Positions 37,414 to 45,761 of a DNA stretch of 64,000 nt are shown here, piece by piece (the stretch's first letter is position 1; the number at the start of each line of letters is the position of its first letter). The position numbers and the translations under genes are program-made. Source of the stretch: Dinoroseobacter sp. GTDB taxonomy: Bacteria; Pseudomonadota; Alphaproteobacteria; Rhodobacterales; Rhodobacteraceae. The notes beneath the pieces are model-generated. The model was given only the letters and a program-made list of their open reading frames with translations. It was not told where the DNA came from and made no database searches. The stretch is taken from contig JAEPNN010000003.1 of NCBI GenBank assembly GCA_017643385.1, positions 186,001 through 250,000 of the forward strand, read 5' to 3'.

Positions 37414-39966
37414 ATGCGCGACGAGACCCAGACCACAGCCCCCCAACCGATCCATCTGAAGGACTATTCCCAGCCTCATCATTGGATCGAGGATGTTCAC
37501 CTGACATTTGAACTTTCGCCCAGCGCAACCCGGGTGAAAAGTAAGATCTCTTTTCGCACCAACGCGGCAAACCCCGGCCCGCTGGTGCTTGATGGCGAAA
37601 ATCTCAAGCTGATTTCAGCAAAGATCGATGGGGAAGCGGTCTCCCCAGAGGTTACGGAAACCGGTCTCACACTTGAGGTCTCTCAAGACCAGTTCCTGTG
37701 GGAAGCCGAGGTCGAGATCGCACCGGAAAGCAACACTGCGCTTGAGGGGCTTTACATGAGCAAGGGGATGTTCTGCACCCAGTGCGAAGCGGAGGGGTTT
37801 CGGACGATTACCTATTATCCCGATCGGCCCGACGTGATGGCCCCGTTCACGGTCTGGATCAACGGAAGCGCACCTGTCCTACTTTCAAACGGCAACCTGA
37901 CCGCATCGGGTCCGGGCTTTGCAGAATGGCACGATCCCTGGCCCAAACCCGCCTATCTGTTCGCACTTGTTGCAGGCGATCTTGTCGCCCACGAAGACCT
38001 GTTTACGACCAGATCAGGCCGCGATGTCACACTGAAAATCTGGGTGAGGCCAGGCGATGAGGACAAGTGCGCCTACGCCATGGATGCGCTGAAACGCTCC
38101 ATGCGGTGGGACGAAACGGAATACGGGCGCGAGTACGATCTCGACCTGTTCCAGATCGTTGCAGTTGATGACTTCAACATGGGCGCGATGGAAAACAAGG
38201 GCCTCAATATCTTCAATTCGAAATACGTTCTGGCGAGTCCGGAGACTGCGACGGATCGCGATTATGCTTTGATCGAAGGCATCATCGCGCATGAGTATTT
38301 CCACAACTGGACCGGAAACCGCATCACATGCCGCGATTGGTTTCAGCTCTGCCTGAAAGAAGGACTGACGGTTTTCCGCGATCAGCAATTTTCGGGCGAT
38401 GAGCGTTCACATGCGGTCCAGCGCATCGAAGACGTGCTACAGCTTCGCGCGCGACAATTCCGGGAAGACGCAGGCCCCCTCGCGCATCCCGTGCGCCCTG
38501 CGCATTATGTCGAGATTAACAACTTCTACACCGCCACCGTTTACGAAAAAGGATCTGAAGTCATCGGGATGCTTCGCACCCTCATCGGCCCCGACGCCTA
38601 TCGCAAAGGGTGCGATCTCTATTTCGAGCGACACGACGGACAAGCCTGTACCATCGAGGACTGGCTGAAGGTTTTTGAAGACGTTACAGACCGCGATCTG
38701 TCCCAGTTCAAGCGCTGGTATACGCAGCCCGGAACACCACGCGTTATGGTCGAAGACAGCTTTTCAGACGGCACCTACACGCTCAGCTTCACACAAGAGA
38801 ATACAAAAGCGCCCGAAGGCAGCCCTCATGTCATACCAATCGCCACGGGTCTTCTTGCTTCCGATGGTCGTGAGATCATCCCGACGCAGATTCTAGAACT
38901 GAGAGAGGCCACCCAAAGCTTTTCTTTCAACGGCCTGTCCGAGCGTCCAACGGCCTCGCTTTTGCGCGGGTTCTCAGCGCCTGTGATCCTTGACCGCGAA
39001 ACCAGCGCGGAAACCAAGGCGTTTCTTCTGGCCAACGACACAGACCCGTTCAACAAATTCGAAGCGGGGCGTGCACTGGCGAAAGACACGCTCTCAAGCA
39101 TGATCGTAAAGGGGACGCCGCCCAGCGCGACTTTTCTCGATGCGCTCAAATCCATGGCATCGGATGAGGCTTCAGACCCCGCTTTCCGTGCGCTCGCATT
39201 GGGTTTGCCTTCTGAAGACGATCTGGCGCAGACCTTGTATGACAGTGGCCATGTGCCTGACCCAACAACGATCCATGACGTACGCGAAGAGCTTGCACAA
39301 ACTATAGCAGAATCTCTCGAACCCGAACTTGCCGAACTCTACAATGCCAATGCAACACCCAATACATATAGTCCTGACGCGACCTCCGCCGGAAAGCGCG
39401 CCCTTCGCACTGCGGCACTTGGGCTTCTGAGCAAACTTGACAGCGGTGCCCGCGCGAAAGCCCTCTTTGCCAGTGCGAACAATATGACCGAAAGTCTTGC
39501 TGCACTTGGCGCCCTGCTTGGCATCGACGCCGCGAAAGACGAGCTTCAAACCTTCTATGAGCGTTGGAGCAGCGACCAGCTGGTGATGGACAAGTGGTTC
39601 ATGATGCAAATTCTTCGCGCAAAACCCTCCCAAGTTGTTGAGGTCACAAATACGCTAACCGAGCACCCGGATTTTGACTGGAAGAACCCGAACCGCTTCC
39701 GTTCCGTAATAGGCGCGCTTATGCAATCTCCGGCCGGGTTCCATGACCCTTCCGGTTCCGGTTATGCACTGCTCGCAGATTGGCTGTTGAAGCTTGATCC
39801 GGTTAACCCTCAGACCGCGGCTCGGATGTCCTCGGCTTTCGAGACCTGGCGCCGCTACGATGCCGACCGCCAGAACCTGATGACATCACAGCTGGATCGC
39901 ATTCTGGCAACCAAGCCACTCAGTCGGGATCTCACCGAAATGGCCACCCGCATGCGCGGATCATGA
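37414..39966 (+). CDS. pepN: Aminopeptidase N (M1 family)
   Basis: An 850-residue zinc aminopeptidase that removes N-terminal residues from peptides in the cytoplasm. The exopeptidase motif GAMEN is at 257-261 and the zinc site HEYFH at 293-297, with the third ligand in LKEGLTVFRDQQFSGD downstream. The N-terminal DYSQPHHWIEDVHLTFEL and the C-terminal helical domain (DPVNPQTAARMSSAFETWRR) match the bacterial PepN (alanyl aminopeptidase) subfamily. GAGGA precedes the ATG. Its stop overlaps the next gene by four bases. Confidence 0.96.
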   Translation: MRDETQTTAPQPIHLKDYSQPHHWIEDVHLTFELSPSATRVKSKISFRTNAANPGPLVLDGENLKLISAKIDGEAVSPEVTETGLTLEVSQDQFLWEAEVEIAPESNTALEGLYMSKGMFCTQCEAEGFRTITYYPDRPDVMAPFTVWINGSAPVLLSNGNLTASGPGFAEWHDPWPKPAYLFALVAGDLVAHEDLFTTRSGRDVTLKIWVRPGDEDKCAYAMDALKRSMRWDETEYGREYDLDLFQIVAVDDFNMGAMENKGLNIFNSKYVLASPETATDRDYALIEGIIAHEYFHNWTGNRITCRDWFQLCLKEGLTVFRDQQFSGDERSHAVQRIEDVLQLRARQFREDAGPLAHPVRPAHYVEINNFYTATVYEKGSEVIGMLRTLIGPDAYRKGCDLYFERHDGQACTIEDWLKVFEDVTDRDLSQFKRWYTQPGTPRVMVEDSFSDGTYTLSFTQENTKAPEGSPHVIPIATGLLASDGREIIPTQILELREATQSFSFNGLSERPTASLLRGFSAPVILDRETSAETKAFLLANDTDPFNKFEAGRALAKDTLSSMIVKGTPPSATFLDALKSMASDEASDPAFRALALGLPSEDDLAQTLYDSGHVPDPTTIHDVREELAQTIAESLEPELAELYNANATPNTYSPDATSAGKRALRTAALGLLSKLDSGARAKALFASANNMTESLAALGALLGIDAAKDELQTFYERWSSDQLVMDKWFMMQILRAKPSQVVEVTNTLTEHPDFDWKNPNRFRSVIGALMQSPAGFHDPSGSGYALLADWLLKLDPVNPQTAARMSSAFETWRRYDADRQNLMTSQLDRILATKPLSRDLTEMATRMRGS

Positions 39967-40400
39967 GCAAGTTCAGACCTCTGAACTATTCCCGCTCTGC
40001 CCGTACGCGCACGGCCTATATTGCCTTGGGGGCATCGATCCTGCTTTGGTTTGCGCTTGGGACGGTTCAGACCCATTGGGTGATCCTCGCGCTCTTTATC
40101 ATTCCGCCCAGCCTTGTCGCCTGGGATCTGATGAAAAACGACACCGCCCATTTCCATATGGACGACACCCACCTGACCTATGGGATCGGGCGCGAGGAAG
40201 ATCGCGTGGCGTTTGACCAAATTGAAATCCTGCGCCTGAACAGGCGTCTCGATTTTTCTTGGCGGGTCACCATGCGCCTAAAGGACGGAACCCGATTGCG
40301 CCTACCACCCCCTTGCGTGCCGCCAATGGATGAATTTGAACGGGCTTTGGAAGAGCGCGATATAGCGGTCGATCGCATCCTGTTCGCTTTTGCGGGCTGA
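39963..40400 (+). CDS. Two-TM protein with a PH-like domain
   Basis: A 145-residue protein of unknown function. Two adjacent TM helices (about 20-37 and 42-55) are followed by a cytoplasmic beta-rich domain (HFHMDDTHLTYGIGREEDRV, FSWRVTMRLKDGTRLRLPP) and a C-terminal helix (PPMDEFERALEERDI), which suggests a bacterial PH-like fold. It overlaps pepN by the ATGA junction. The next gene has the same architecture, so they look like diverged duplicates. Confidence 0.65.
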   Translation: MSKFRPLNYSRSARTRTAYIALGASILLWFALGTVQTHWVILALFIIPPSLVAWDLMKNDTAHFHMDDTHLTYGIGREEDRVAFDQIEILRLNRRLDFSWRVTMRLKDGTRLRLPPPCVPPMDEFERALEERDIAVDRILFAFAG

Positions 40401-40517
40401 GCTTACGACACAGTAACATTCGAAAACTATCTAAAGTCGCCCTGTGACGTCCCAAAACCCTCCGCATTTCCGCCATACTGGCATGGTCGTTATGGTCATC
40501 TCTTCTTTTAGCGAGTT

Positions 40518-40946
40518 ATGCCTCCGATGCCCGCAAGACCTTTCAACTTTATGCGCAGTGCACGAAGTCCCATGACATGGGGCGCATTCGCCATCATGAC
40601 TTGTCTTACAGCCTATGCTGTTAACGCACCTGTCCCATGGTGGCTGGCAGCCACCTGGGCGACCATAGGTCTGGTGACGGCGTTCCATTTGTTACGTTCG
40701 CCGGTTACGAAGCTGCGTCTCGACGAAACCGGGCTGACAACAAAACAAGGTCGTTCCCCATCGCGCCATTTTCCAAAGGACGACATCGCGGGTCTTGAAC
40801 ACTTTGCCGAAGCGAACGGGCCCGGATTGTTGAATGTGGTCATGCAAAATGGCCAGCGCGAAGTCTTGACCCTACTCCAGTTGCCGAAAACCAATCAGCT
40901 TGCAGCGGCCGCAGCCGCGCATGGAGTGTCCTACGCACAGCACTAA
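40518..40946 (+). CDS. Two-TM protein with a PH-like domain, second copy
   Basis: A 142-residue protein with the same plan as the preceding one: basic N-terminus (PARPFNFMRSARSP), a TM hairpin at about 20-55, then KLRLDETGLTTKQGRSPSRH, PKDDIAGLEHFAE and a C-terminal helix. Sequence identity to the first copy is low by eye, but order and spacing agree. An alternative start lies at 40527 (MPARPF). A weak four-base-pair stem (CGCC-TGTC-GGCG) follows the stop but lacks a T-run. The function is unknown. Confidence 0.6.
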   Translation: MPPMPARPFNFMRSARSPMTWGAFAIMTCLTAYAVNAPVPWWLAATWATIGLVTAFHLLRSPVTKLRLDETGLTTKQGRSPSRHFPKDDIAGLEHFAEANGPGLLNVVMQNGQREVLTLLQLPKTNQLAAAAAAHGVSYAQH

Positions 40947-41061
40947 CAGACGCCTGTCGGCGCATCTTTCGTCTCTGCCCGCTTAAATTTTCACAGATGG
41001 TGCAACAAAGGCGCGTGTTGTCAGCATAGCGTTTGGCCTACACCATCTTGTCAAAACCAGC

Positions 41062-41697
41062 TTAAAGCAGTCCGAACAGACCTCGTCTTGGTGTCTGACA
41101 ATAGCTTTGGCTTGATACCCAGCTGCGCATATCCTCAAGTTTGCGCGCTGAATGAAAAGGGCCCCAGTCCGCAGCTACACCGCGCATACCCCGGCTCACG
41201 ACGCCGTCGCGCGTGACGGTATGGGCCATAATCCTGACGCCGCAGCGCAAATTGGCTACGCCATCTTTCAGCGCCTCGCCCGAGCCCACTTCGCAGCGAT
41301 AGCCACGCGCTGTGGCGGGTGCGATCTGCACAAGACCATACCACAAGCCGCCGCCACCGACTGCTTGAGGGTTCCAAGTGCTTTCGTGAAAGGAGAGCGC
41401 CGAGATGAGTCCGGTCCAGAACTGCGCACGTGTGTCTGAATCCCCCTCGGCGTAGCCCGGACACCAAACATCAATATCGGCGGGCACAACATCGAGAAGA
41501 GGTGATCCATGGCTGTGCAAAGCAGCGAGCGTCTCTTGCGTCCAGAGCGCGCCTTGATCCATCTGATCCCAACGCATTGCGGGTGCCGACCGGCTGTCAC
41601 CACCAGCCTGATACCCATCAACGCCCAAACAGCCCATCAGGGTACCCAGCGCGAGCATCGCGATACCCAAACGAATACGCCGCATTTTAGTTTGCAT
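41062..41697 (-). CDS. Lipoprotein with a lytic transglycosylase (SLT) domain
   Basis: A 211-residue envelope protein. The signal peptide has the lipobox LMGC, with lipidation Cys at about residue 23. The SLT-like catalytic Glu is in ALSFHESTWNPQAVG, followed by the expected GGLWYGLVQIAPATARGYRC; four or more Cys may form disulfides. Such enzymes cleave the glycan strand of peptidoglycan to 1,6-anhydro products. The domain is small and lacks long extensions. GGAG lies seven bases before the ATG. It is monocistronic as far as can be seen. Confidence 0.8.
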   Translation of the reverse strand: MQTKMRRIRLGIAMLALGTLMGCLGVDGYQAGGDSRSAPAMRWDQMDQGALWTQETLAALHSHGSPLLDVVPADIDVWCPGYAEGDSDTRAQFWTGLISALSFHESTWNPQAVGGGGLWYGLVQIAPATARGYRCEVGSGEALKDGVANLRCGVRIMAHTVTRDGVVSRGMRGVAADWGPFHSARKLEDMRSWVSSQSYCQTPRRGLFGLL

Positions 41698-41807
41698 CTA
41701 TCTGCTCCGAAATTTCTGCGCGCCGCCTTCCCGCAAAGCCCCTGTGTACACAAGAAGACCCGCTGCTGAATGCCAGCTTGGGCGAGAATTCGCCTGCTTC
41801 ATGCTGG

Positions 41808-42293
41808 CTAGGGCCAGAACTCTTCATAAAGGATCACGCCCTGTTGCGCCGGCTGCAGCTTTTGATCAAAGCCTTCGAGATAAGGATCAAGCCAACGGTG
41901 CAGCCAATCGCGTACAGGGGCGGCATCGCGCAGTGACATTCCAACCGCGAGATACCGACGACCATTACTCGTTGAATTCAAGCATAGCACTGCCCGTACC
42001 GTTATACCCTCAGGCTCTACCGGTATTTCCTTTTCCTCGCACTCTGCCAATCGCATTGGTTCTGCGCGGATAGCAGGCGGAAGCCTGCCAGACGCTCCAA
42101 AAGCAGACAGCAATTGACCCGCCTCAATTTGGTCCCACACTTCCTGTGCCGAAGCTGCGATAGCCTGTTCTTGTCGTTCCAGAGCACGCTTCTCTAGATG
42201 CCAATAGGCAAAACTCAGCACCGCGACCAAGGCAAAGATGGGGGCAAATGCCCGCCACATTGCTCCTGCCAGTCGCCATCGAATGCGCGTCAC
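41808..42293 (-). CDS. Single-TM protein of unknown function
   Basis: A 161-residue protein with an N-terminal TM helix (MWRAFAPIFALVAVLSFAYW), a short coiled-coil-like stretch (EKRALERQEQAIAASAQEVW), then a domain with two Cys (LAECEEKE and VLCLNSTSNGRRYLAVGMS). The family is not recognised. The GTG at 42293 is preferred because AGGAG lies seven bases upstream, and an overlapping ATG reads directly into a stop. It is divergent from gatB. Confidence 0.65.
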   Translation of the reverse strand: MTRIRWRLAGAMWRAFAPIFALVAVLSFAYWHLEKRALERQEQAIAASAQEVWDQIEAGQLLSAFGASGRLPPAIRAEPMRLAECEEKEIPVEPEGITVRAVLCLNSTSNGRRYLAVGMSLRDAAPVRDWLHRWLDPYLEGFDQKLQPAQQGVILYEEFWP

Positions 42294-42450
42294 ATTAGAT
42301 CTCCTGCTCAACGTATCCTGCAAAGCCCCGTGACACACGCAACCCCCATCATGGTCTTGGGCCAATTCCTCAAATTCCGCAGACTGCCTTGCCACCCTCA
42401 ACGCCCTTGCCTAGAACGCGCTGACGACGCACGCATGCCAGAGGCCCCCC

Positions 42451-43965
42451 ATGCTCGACCTGATCTATGAGACTCCAAAAGTAAAAACGATTTCTGGCGC
42501 GACAGGCGACTGGGAACTGGTAATCGGCATGGAGGTCCATGCGCAGGTCTCAACGAACGCCAAACTTTTTTCCGGTGCCTCCACGCTTTTTGGGGCGGAG
42601 CCAAATTCAAACGTCGCTTTCGTAGATGCAGGCATGCCTGGCATGTTGCCTGTCATAAACGAAGAGTGCGTGGCGCAAGCGGTTCGGACAGGTCTTGGTC
42701 TTAAGGCCGAAATCAATCTCTTCAGCGCTTTTGACAGGAAGAACTACTTCTACCCCGATCTGCCCCAAGGTTATCAGATTTCCCAGCTGTACCACCCCAT
42801 CGTCGGCGAAGGTGAAGTGTTAGTGGAACTTGGTGACGGAACCGCGCGCACCGTTCGGATCGAGCGCATCCACCTTGAACAGGACGCCGGCAAGTCCATT
42901 CACGATATGGACCCGCACATGTCTTTCGTGGACCTCAACCGCACCGGTGTGGCGCTGATGGAGATCGTTAGTCGTCCTGATATACGCGGCCCTGAAGAGG
43001 CTGCCGCCTACATCGTAAAACTGCGTCAGATTATGCGTTACTTAGGCACCTGCGACGGGAACATGCAGAACGGCAACCTGCGTGCAGACGTCAACGTTTC
43101 CGTTTGTCGTCCGGGCGATTACGAGAAATACCAAGCCACTCAGGACTTTGGTCATCTCGGCACGCGCTGCGAGATCAAGAACATGAACTCCATGCGCTTT
43201 ATTCAGATGGCGATTGATTATGAAGCAAAACGACAGATTGCCATTTTGGAAGATGGCGGTTCGGTCGATCAGGAAACGCGCCTTTACGATCCGGACAAGA
43301 ATGAAACTCGTTCGATGCGATCAAAAGAGGAAGCACATGATTACCGTTACTTCCCCGATCCCGATTTACTGCCACTAGAGATTGAACAAGCGTGGGTGGA
43401 TGACCTTGGCGCAAAACTACCCGAGCTGCCCGATGCCAAGAAAACAAGATTTATCAACGATTTTGGGCTCTCTGATTATGACGCAAGCGTTCTGACTGCC
43501 GATACAGCAGATGCGGCGTATTTCGAAGCTGTGGCCGAAACTGCAGGCGATGGAAAACTCGCTGCGAACTGGGTCATTAACGAGCTTTTCGGTCGACTTA
43601 AGAAAGAAGACCATGAGATCAGCGAAAGCCCCGTGTCACCGGCGCAGCTCGCGGGTATTATCAAGCTCATCAAAGCCGATGCCATCTCCGGAAAAATCGC
43701 AAAGGACCTGTTTGAGATCGTCTACACTGAGGGCGGTGATCCTGACGCCATCGTTGAAGAACGTGGAATGAAGCAGGTCACCGATACGGGCGCCATCGAG
43801 GCCGCTGTGGACGAGATCATCGCAGCCAACCCCGCGCAAGTCGAAAAGGCTAAAGAAAACCCCAAACTGGCGGGCTGGTTTGTGGGTCAGGTGATGAAAG
43901 CAACGAGCGGCAAAGCCAACCCAAAGGCTGTGAACCAATTGGTGGCAAAAAAGCTGGCAGAGTAA
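42451..43965 (+). CDS. gatB: Asp-tRNA(Asn)/Glu-tRNA(Gln) amidotransferase subunit B
   Basis: A 504-residue kinase subunit of the GatCAB complex, which converts mischarged Glu-tRNA(Gln) and Asp-tRNA(Asn) to the correct aminoacyl-tRNAs. Clear signatures are [67 protein letters not shown] and the C-terminal YqeY-like tail ending [20 protein letters not shown]. It is not adjacent to gatA or gatC here, which is common in Alphaproteobacteria. No strong ribosome site is visible before the ATG. Confidence 0.97.
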   Translation: MLDLIYETPKVKTISGATGDWELVIGMEVHAQVSTNAKLFSGASTLFGAEPNSNVAFVDAGMPGMLPVINEECVAQAVRTGLGLKAEINLFSAFDRKNYFYPDLPQGYQISQLYHPIVGEGEVLVELGDGTARTVRIERIHLEQDAGKSIHDMDPHMSFVDLNRTGVALMEIVSRPDIRGPEEAAAYIVKLRQIMRYLGTCDGNMQNGNLRADVNVSVCRPGDYEKYQATQDFGHLGTRCEIKNMNSMRFIQMAIDYEAKRQIAILEDGGSVDQETRLYDPDKNETRSMRSKEEAHDYRYFPDPDLLPLEIEQAWVDDLGAKLPELPDAKKTRFINDFGLSDYDASVLTADTADAAYFEAVAETAGDGKLAANWVINELFGRLKKEDHEISESPVSPAQLAGIIKLIKADAISGKIAKDLFEIVYTEGGDPDAIVEERGMKQVTDTGAIEAAVDEIIAANPAQVEKAKENPKLAGWFVGQVMKATSGKANPKAVNQLVAKKLAE

Positions 43966-44191
43966 GCAATTCGTACCGTCTTGCTTGGTTAACAAAAAAG
44001 CAAACGCAGATTTGGTAGGCTGTTTTGTAAACAACCACATTCCCTAGACGTATTGTTTCCATCTGTTCATAAAGCTGTTGAAGCCCCTTATTTGGGGTCA
44101 AAAAATGCCGTTCTAACATAGACTTATAGTGCGAAGTTGATTATTTTGGCGCCCTCAATAGTTCCAACCGCCAAGCAGGACGCAGTCGGTT

Positions 44192-44596
44192 ATGCAGTAC
44201 GAATACAAAGTGGTACCCGCGCCCATCAAGGGACGTTCGGAAAAAGGTGTTCGCGGCGCTGAAGCAAAATTCGCCAACGAACTGAATATCTTGATGAACG
44301 AGCTGGGCGCAGATGGGTGGGAATATATCCGCTCCGATACACTCCCTTGTGAAGAACGTACAGGCCTGACGACCAAGGTGATGTCCTACCAGAACCTGCT
44401 GATCTTTCGCCGCTCATCCATGGCTGCGATGGCCGCAACTGAGCGCCCTCGTCGTGGCCTGCAAAATGCTGAGATTGTTGCGGTTCCTGCACAACATCAG
44501 TACACGGGTATCGTTGGTGTTCTACGAGCACGTAAGGATAATCTTCGCAAGGTCACCACGACGTATACCGACAGCCTCGACATCGCAGCCGAATAA
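44192..44596 (+). CDS. DUF4177 domain protein
   Basis: A 134-residue small protein. The N-terminal half has the DUF4177 pattern (MQYEYKVVPAP, then ELNILMNELGADGWEYIRSD and YQNLLIFRR). The C-terminal part (about 75-134) is basic, then mixed, and looks disordered. The function of DUF4177 is unknown; in Rhodobacteraceae it commonly appears as a short cytoplasmic protein. It is the only gene in its unit. Confidence 0.75.
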   Translation: MQYEYKVVPAPIKGRSEKGVRGAEAKFANELNILMNELGADGWEYIRSDTLPCEERTGLTTKVMSYQNLLIFRRSSMAAMAATERPRRGLQNAEIVAVPAQHQYTGIVGVLRARKDNLRKVTTTYTDSLDIAAE

Positions 44597-44617
44597 CTTA
44601 AACGACTTATCAGCGAC

Positions 44618-44875
44618 TTACGCGTTAACGTGCAAGGCCAACGCGTGGATGCGCGTCACAAGATCTTTCCCAAGCGCGGCATGGATTGCGCGGTGACGGG
44701 CTATTCGTGTCATAGGCTCAAAAACCGATGCAACGATCTCCACGCGGAAGTGGCTTTCTCCACCATCCGGCGCCCCTGCATGACCTGCATGCGCAGCGCT
44801 TTCATCGTCAACGACAAGATGGGACGGCGCAAAATGATCGCGTAGCTTCTGTTCAATCTCGCTTGCCACATTCAT
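44618..44875 (-). CDS. BolA family protein
   Basis: An 85-residue BolA-like protein with conserved SHLVVDDESAAHAGHAG and the helix-strand segment SHFRVEIVASVFEPMTRIARH followed by HRAIHAAL. The two His and neighbouring residues can help bind a 2Fe-2S cluster with monothiol glutaredoxins, linking BolA to iron-sulfur handling. GGGGGG lies eight bases upstream of the ATG. It is divergent from the J-domain gene with about 70 bp shared upstream sequence. Confidence 0.93.
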   Translation of the reverse strand: MNVASEIEQKLRDHFAPSHLVVDDESAAHAGHAGAPDGGESHFRVEIVASVFEPMTRIARHRAIHAALGKDLVTRIHALALHVNA

Positions 44876-44947
44876 TTTTGAAATCCCCCCTTTTTCTTCG
44901 CTGATTTAGCCTTAAACTGCGTTTTCCGAGTCGGAAAGGACAAGACA

Positions 44948-45580
44948 GTGGCAGATCGCGCAGACCCATTCGGTTTCGACATTTCCGCAGCGAAAGACAA
45001 AAAAAAGCGCTCGCGAGGAAGACGTGGCATGTCTGGTGCGTCTGAAACATCGACGCGTATTTGTGACCATGAGAGTTGCAACCTTCCTGGAAAATACCGT
45101 GCACCAAAGTCACCAGACGTACTGGATGACTATTACTGGTTCTGCATGGACCACATTCGTGAATACAATTTGAAATGGAACTTCTTCAACGGACAGACCG
45201 AGGAAGAGCTCAACCGAATGGCTGAAGAGGACAAGGTCGGACAACGTCCAACGCGCCCCTTCAAAAAGACCGTTGAAGAGCGTGCCTGGGCACGACTTGG
45301 GATCAACGACGCGCATGAGGTTTTGGGCGGTAATGCAACGCGCAATCCAGGCAAATCTGTCACGGGCACCCGCAAGCTTCCGCCAACCGAACGTCGCGCG
45401 ATTGATATTCTTGAGGCCAAGGATCACTGGACAAAACCTGAAATCCGAAAGCAATACAAAGCGCTGATCAAAATTCTCCATCCTGATATGAACGGAGGCG
45501 ACCGCTCAGACGAAGAGCGCCTGCAAGAGGTTGTCTGGGCTTGGGATCAGATCAAGGAAAGCCGAAACTTCAGAGATTGA
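44948..45580 (+). CDS. J-domain protein
   Basis: A 210-residue protein with a GTG start preceded by AAGGAC. The C-terminal J-domain (about 150-205) has AIDILEAKDHWTKPEIRKQY and the invariant HPD in ILHPDMNGGDRSDEERL, so it can stimulate a DnaK-type ATPase. The N-terminal two-thirds (CDHESCNLPGKYRAPKSPD, DYYWFCMDHIREYNLKWNFF) is a distinct conserved region with paired Cys and His that may bind metal. From memory this type often lies near bolA and cobS in Rhodobacteraceae, as here. Confidence 0.85.
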   Translation: MADRADPFGFDISAAKDKKKRSRGRRGMSGASETSTRICDHESCNLPGKYRAPKSPDVLDDYYWFCMDHIREYNLKWNFFNGQTEEELNRMAEEDKVGQRPTRPFKKTVEERAWARLGINDAHEVLGGNATRNPGKSVTGTRKLPPTERRAIDILEAKDHWTKPEIRKQYKALIKILHPDMNGGDRSDEERLQEVVWAWDQIKESRNFRD

Positions 45581-45761
45581 TGCGGCATCTTGCAGGGAAA
45601 AAGAAGACAATCACGGTACGTTTCCTCCCAACTTGCTTGGTCACATTCGATTGACTCAATCTCTTCTTTCTCGCCTCGAAGGCCTATATTGAGTACGCGG
45701 GAGCACAGCGGACGGAAGTATTCCGGCACCTTGGGCTTAACAATGCGTCGGAGATTTGATT

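Noticed and set aside
40950-40975. Terminator after the second PH-like gene
   Set aside because: The stem CGCC-TGTC-GGCG is only four base pairs and lacks a T-run.
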